From Portunus trituberculatus (Eukaryota > Arthropoda > Malacostraca > Decapoda > Portunidae), in contig NC_059287.1 in assembly GCF_017591435.1 (NCBI RefSeq), forward strand, positions 14,455,134 to 14,519,133: 64,000 nucleotides of DNA. The letters run 5' to 3'. Positions 60,870-64,000 of this stretch are shown here, one piece after another. Positions within the stretch are counted from its first letter, which is position 1. Each line of letters starts with the position of its first letter. The notes under the pieces are model-generated. The model was not told the origin of the DNA. It ran no database searches and saw nothing but the letters and a program-made list of their open reading frames with translations. The position numbers and the translations under genes were made by a program.

Positions 60870-63110
60870 TGGTGGCGCTGGTCTTGGTGTTTACTGCTCA
60901 GTCTATCTACACACCCAGACGCATTCACGCACAGCCATAGATACTCAAAACACACACAGAACCAAGCTAAACACACACACACACACACAATGAAGTGAAG
61001 TGTTATCATATTCCCAGGCAGTTTTTAGCAGCACAAGCGGCAAGACAAGAGTGAACCAGCAGTGCAAGGCAAGCCACCCTGACCTGCAGCCTTCACCACA
61101 CCCCTCCTTCACTTACTCAAGGTGTGTTTAAGGCCATTCGCTTATCTTGGGCCTCCATTTACCTACGGGAGTGAAAATACCTCGAACTGTACCCAGATTT
61201 GTAAAGGTGATTAGGTAAACAAGCGGTCATAGAGGCAAGTTGTGTATATTCGCCGTTGTTATTTGCGTCCTTCACTCACATACAGTGAGCCATACATGTG
61301 CCAGAGTGCACCCACCAGTCTACCATTTCATCTCCCATGGTCATTTCTTCCCGACATAGCTTCATTTTGTTGTGGTGAGATTTTAAAGGCAACATATGGA
61401 CCCCGCGCCGCCGCTGTTCCCGCCTCCAGGTCCCCGGATGTTACCTACCCCTCCGGTCCCCCGCCATACTCCCCCCCTGGCAGCCTGCTCGGTCCAATAC
61501 TTTTTTCTAATATTTCGTGAGAGTAATATTACGCTTCCATGGTGTGTTTTTATGGTTTGTATAAATGTTTCGTTGTGTTTGAAGTGTGTTGCGCGCCTGT
61601 GTTGGGTAAATATGTGGCGTTTAGTGGTGTTTTATGGCGTGTGTTAAAGGCTTTTCAACGGTCAAAATTTTCCCTCTCGAATTTTGAGGTTTCTTATTTG
61701 AAGGTATAAGTGGGCCTTTGTGGTATCAAAGGATCGGCTGTCCTGTTTTAAGCGTGAAATCAATCTATTGAGTGAAATATGTGGACTTTGAAATGGTGTT
61801 TGGTGGTGTTGAAAAACGTCTTATTTTTCTTTATTTTATTTGGTGACGTTTGTGGTTCTCGGTGTAACTCGCTGTGGAATGCCTTGAAAGATACCTCACA
61901 CTCCCTCAAATGTGGTAAAACACTCGCCAAGTGAAAATGGTTTGACTTTGCAGGGCGTTTTAGCAGATTTATGAGTTTGAATGTTGTTTTATATTTAGCA
62001 TACTTAATTTAGACATTTTTTGAAAACTAGTTAAGCTGGAGTTGTTTTGATATTTTTAAACTTAGTTTTACTATTTATCACGTCATAAAATAACAAGCAT
62101 TCGGCCGTGGCTTTGTTTTTTCTAAAAGTCATTTTTAAAATGAAATGATTTACGTAATTTAGCCGAGTCACCCCCGCTCCCGTTCTCTTGTGATGACCAC
62201 AGCCCAGGTGGTGACTCATCATAGCCCCGGGCTGCCGCCTCTTTTCCAAACCCGCAGTTCGTCAATATTTTGCCTAATATCTGGTGATTCCTGCGTGTTT
62301 TCGTGTGTTTCTGGGTTCAGGTGTGTAGATACTAGTAGCAGAAGGAAGTAGAAAGGAGAAATAAAGGAGGATAAGAAGGAAGGAAGGAGAAAGAGAGAAG
62401 GAAGAGGAGGAGAAGCCAAGTCACAATACTTAAGTCACCCACCTTATCCTCAATATTTTGTCTAATATCTTGTGTTTTGATGTGTTTCTAGGCTCAGACG
62501 TCAAGACGGAAGCAACAGAAGGAAGAAGAAGGAGAAACAAAGAAGGAGGACGAAGAAGAAACGAGAAATAGAGGTGGAATAGGAGAAGGAGCCAAGGTGT
62601 AATATTTAGGTAAGTGTCCCTTTTAATCCTAACGTTCTTTATAATGCATAGTGTTGGATTTGGGACACATTTGGGACGTTTTAAGTGTGTTGCAGGGTGT
62701 TTGGGCGTATTATAAGGGTGTTTTGGGTATATATCGTGTGTATTTGACGTGCCTTGAGTGTGGTGTGGAGGTGTATTTGAGTACTGGCATGTTTTGAGTG
62801 GGTTCTGGGGCAATTTGAGGTGTTGCATGGTGTTTTGAGTGTGTTTTGGGGCAGTTTTGAGTGTTTTAAGTGATTTCGGTGTGTACTGGGTGTATATAGT
62901 GCGTTTTGGGTGTATTTTCCGGCATTTTGATGTGTTGCAAGGTGTTTTGAGTGTATTTTGGGGTAGTTCTGAGTTTTTTAAGGTGTGTGGGTGTTTGTTA
63001 GGGGTGTTTTGGGTGTGTGTGAGGGTGATTTGGTGTATAATTGGTGTTTCTAGTAAGTTTTAGGAGTGTTTGGGTGCATTATGAGGTGGCAGGGTGGTGG
63101 ATAGGGTGTA
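60870..63110 (+). repeat. segmental duplication module P2, copy B
   Basis: Close relative of 49500-52050. Candidate 5' exon 62492-62609 with donor AATATTTAG|GTAAGT. 62650-63110 is the GT-rich minisatellite. Similarity ends in unrelated sequence near 63110. Confidence 0.85.
62492..62609 (+). other. candidate purine-rich 5' exon, copy B
   Basis: Same acceptor and donor as copies A and C. The degenerate upstream copy (about 62313-62430) again ends ACTTAAGTCACC, without a donor. Confidence 0.5.
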
Positions 63111-64000
63111 TCGTGTCAAACAGGTGTACTAGCAGTGTGTCGTGTCAAGGGCTGGTCTGATGGACGTCTGGTTTTTATTATTATTATTATTTATTTTTAT
63201 CTTATTCTTGTTTTTTTTTTTTGTTATGTTTAATTGTTGCCTATTGTGACCTTACCTGACCTTACTGTGACCTAATCTATCCACTGTTAGGCCTATGAGT
63301 ATAAATGAGGCCGCGCGTACTGTAGTATACCCATCCACCATTTTTAAAAAGTCTCAGAAATCGAGTTCAAAGTTTTTTTTTTTTTTTTCTTTAAAGATCG
63401 ATATCATGAAGAGTATTACACCTAGGGCAATGGGGTTTGCATCATCCTGAAGCCTATCATCTCTACTTTGCTCCATCAACTTTTTGTTAAGATGCACTCC
63501 CCCTCCCCCCCATCATTAACCAAAAAAGACGAGGAATTGGCAAAAAAGTTTTCATTTTATGCAAGAACCATTACACCTGGCAGAGGTTAGCGTGTTCTTT
63601 TATGTTGTACAATGATGGTGAGTGTCAATAGAGTGTTTGATAATGATTTTGTTAAGCTATTGCCATAAAATATTTTTTTATAATTTATTTTCTGAATGTT
63701 ATAAATATGTTAAGAGCAACACGTGCTGCATGGCAAGCTTGTAAGCAAAAACTCAAGCTCGGGACGAGAGCGGGAGTAATACTATAGCTTGCACTAGAGG
63801 CTGGGGACGAGACTATTCACGCTGCTTATGTCGCATGGGTATACTTTAGCATGCGCGAAAAGCAGGCTGCTTTGTCTATTGTCACGGGAATGGCGCTTGT
63901 GTATACTTTACCTCGCGCACTGCATAAAAATACGTGTGTAGAGTGCTAAAGACGTAAACCCAAGAAATTTCTATTGGGTTTTTCGCGTATATTATCTTGT
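63111..64000. other. no gene seen
   Basis: Contains short TTA/TTAT runs and poly-T tracts, then after about 63700 a GC-richer stretch with loosely repeated GGGACGAGA and GTATACTTTA motifs. No exon, RNA gene or transposon motif is supported. Confidence 0.5.

Overview
This 64 kb window looks like nuclear DNA from an arthropod, most likely a decapod crustacean such as a crab. The reasons are compact intron-containing genes, TTAGG-type interstitial repeats, very dense dinucleotide and trinucleotide microsatellites, a tRNA-derived SINE with a (CA)n tail, and several degraded non-LTR (LINE) retrotransposons. The species call is inference. No bacterial, viral or CRISPR system is visible.

Two conserved protein-coding genes can be assembled completely, both on the minus strand. 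HAPSTR1 (C16orf72 family) has five coding exons between 17068 and 6980, giving 768 nt and 255 aa. CCAR1 has 19 coding exons between 34554 and 21131, plus a non-coding first exon near 35.5 kb, giving about 1209 aa. All junctions follow reading phase. The exception is one CCAR1 exon (26074-26227) that lacks two bases in a TC run, which breaks the frame. CCAR1 also appears to use a GC-AG intron after its second coding exon.

Layout. 1-6.9 kb: mostly repeats, including copies of a ~210 bp inverted-repeat MITE, microsatellites and one SINE; it may include HAPSTR1 3'UTR. 7-17.1 kb: HAPSTR1, whose introns carry several minisatellites and a TTAGG/TAGGC array. 17.1-19.2 kb: intergenic with a LINE remnant. 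19.3-35.6 kb: CCAR1 and its probable 3'UTR. 35.5-35.75 kb: a CpG-rich head-to-head promoter region with a candidate divergent transcript. 36-41.7 kb: microsatellites, LINE 3' ends in inverted orientation and a fold-back element.

From 41.9 kb to the end the window is a tandem segmental duplication. One module (P2: promoter-like GC-rich DNA, duplicated purine-rich 5' exon, GT-rich minisatellite) occurs three times. A second module (P1: LINE fragments plus two exon-like coding pieces) occurs twice. The coding pieces belong to a plus-strand gene I do not recognise, and both copies are damaged by LINE insertion or deletion.

The most interesting pattern is that tandem repeats start on exon/intron junctions and carry dead or altered copies of the splice donor into the intron. 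I see it in HAPSTR1 exon 3, in CCAR1 exon 16 and in the P2 5' exon. A related oddity is an array of about seven pyrimidine-tract/CAG/branch-point-like units at 53.5-53.7 kb.
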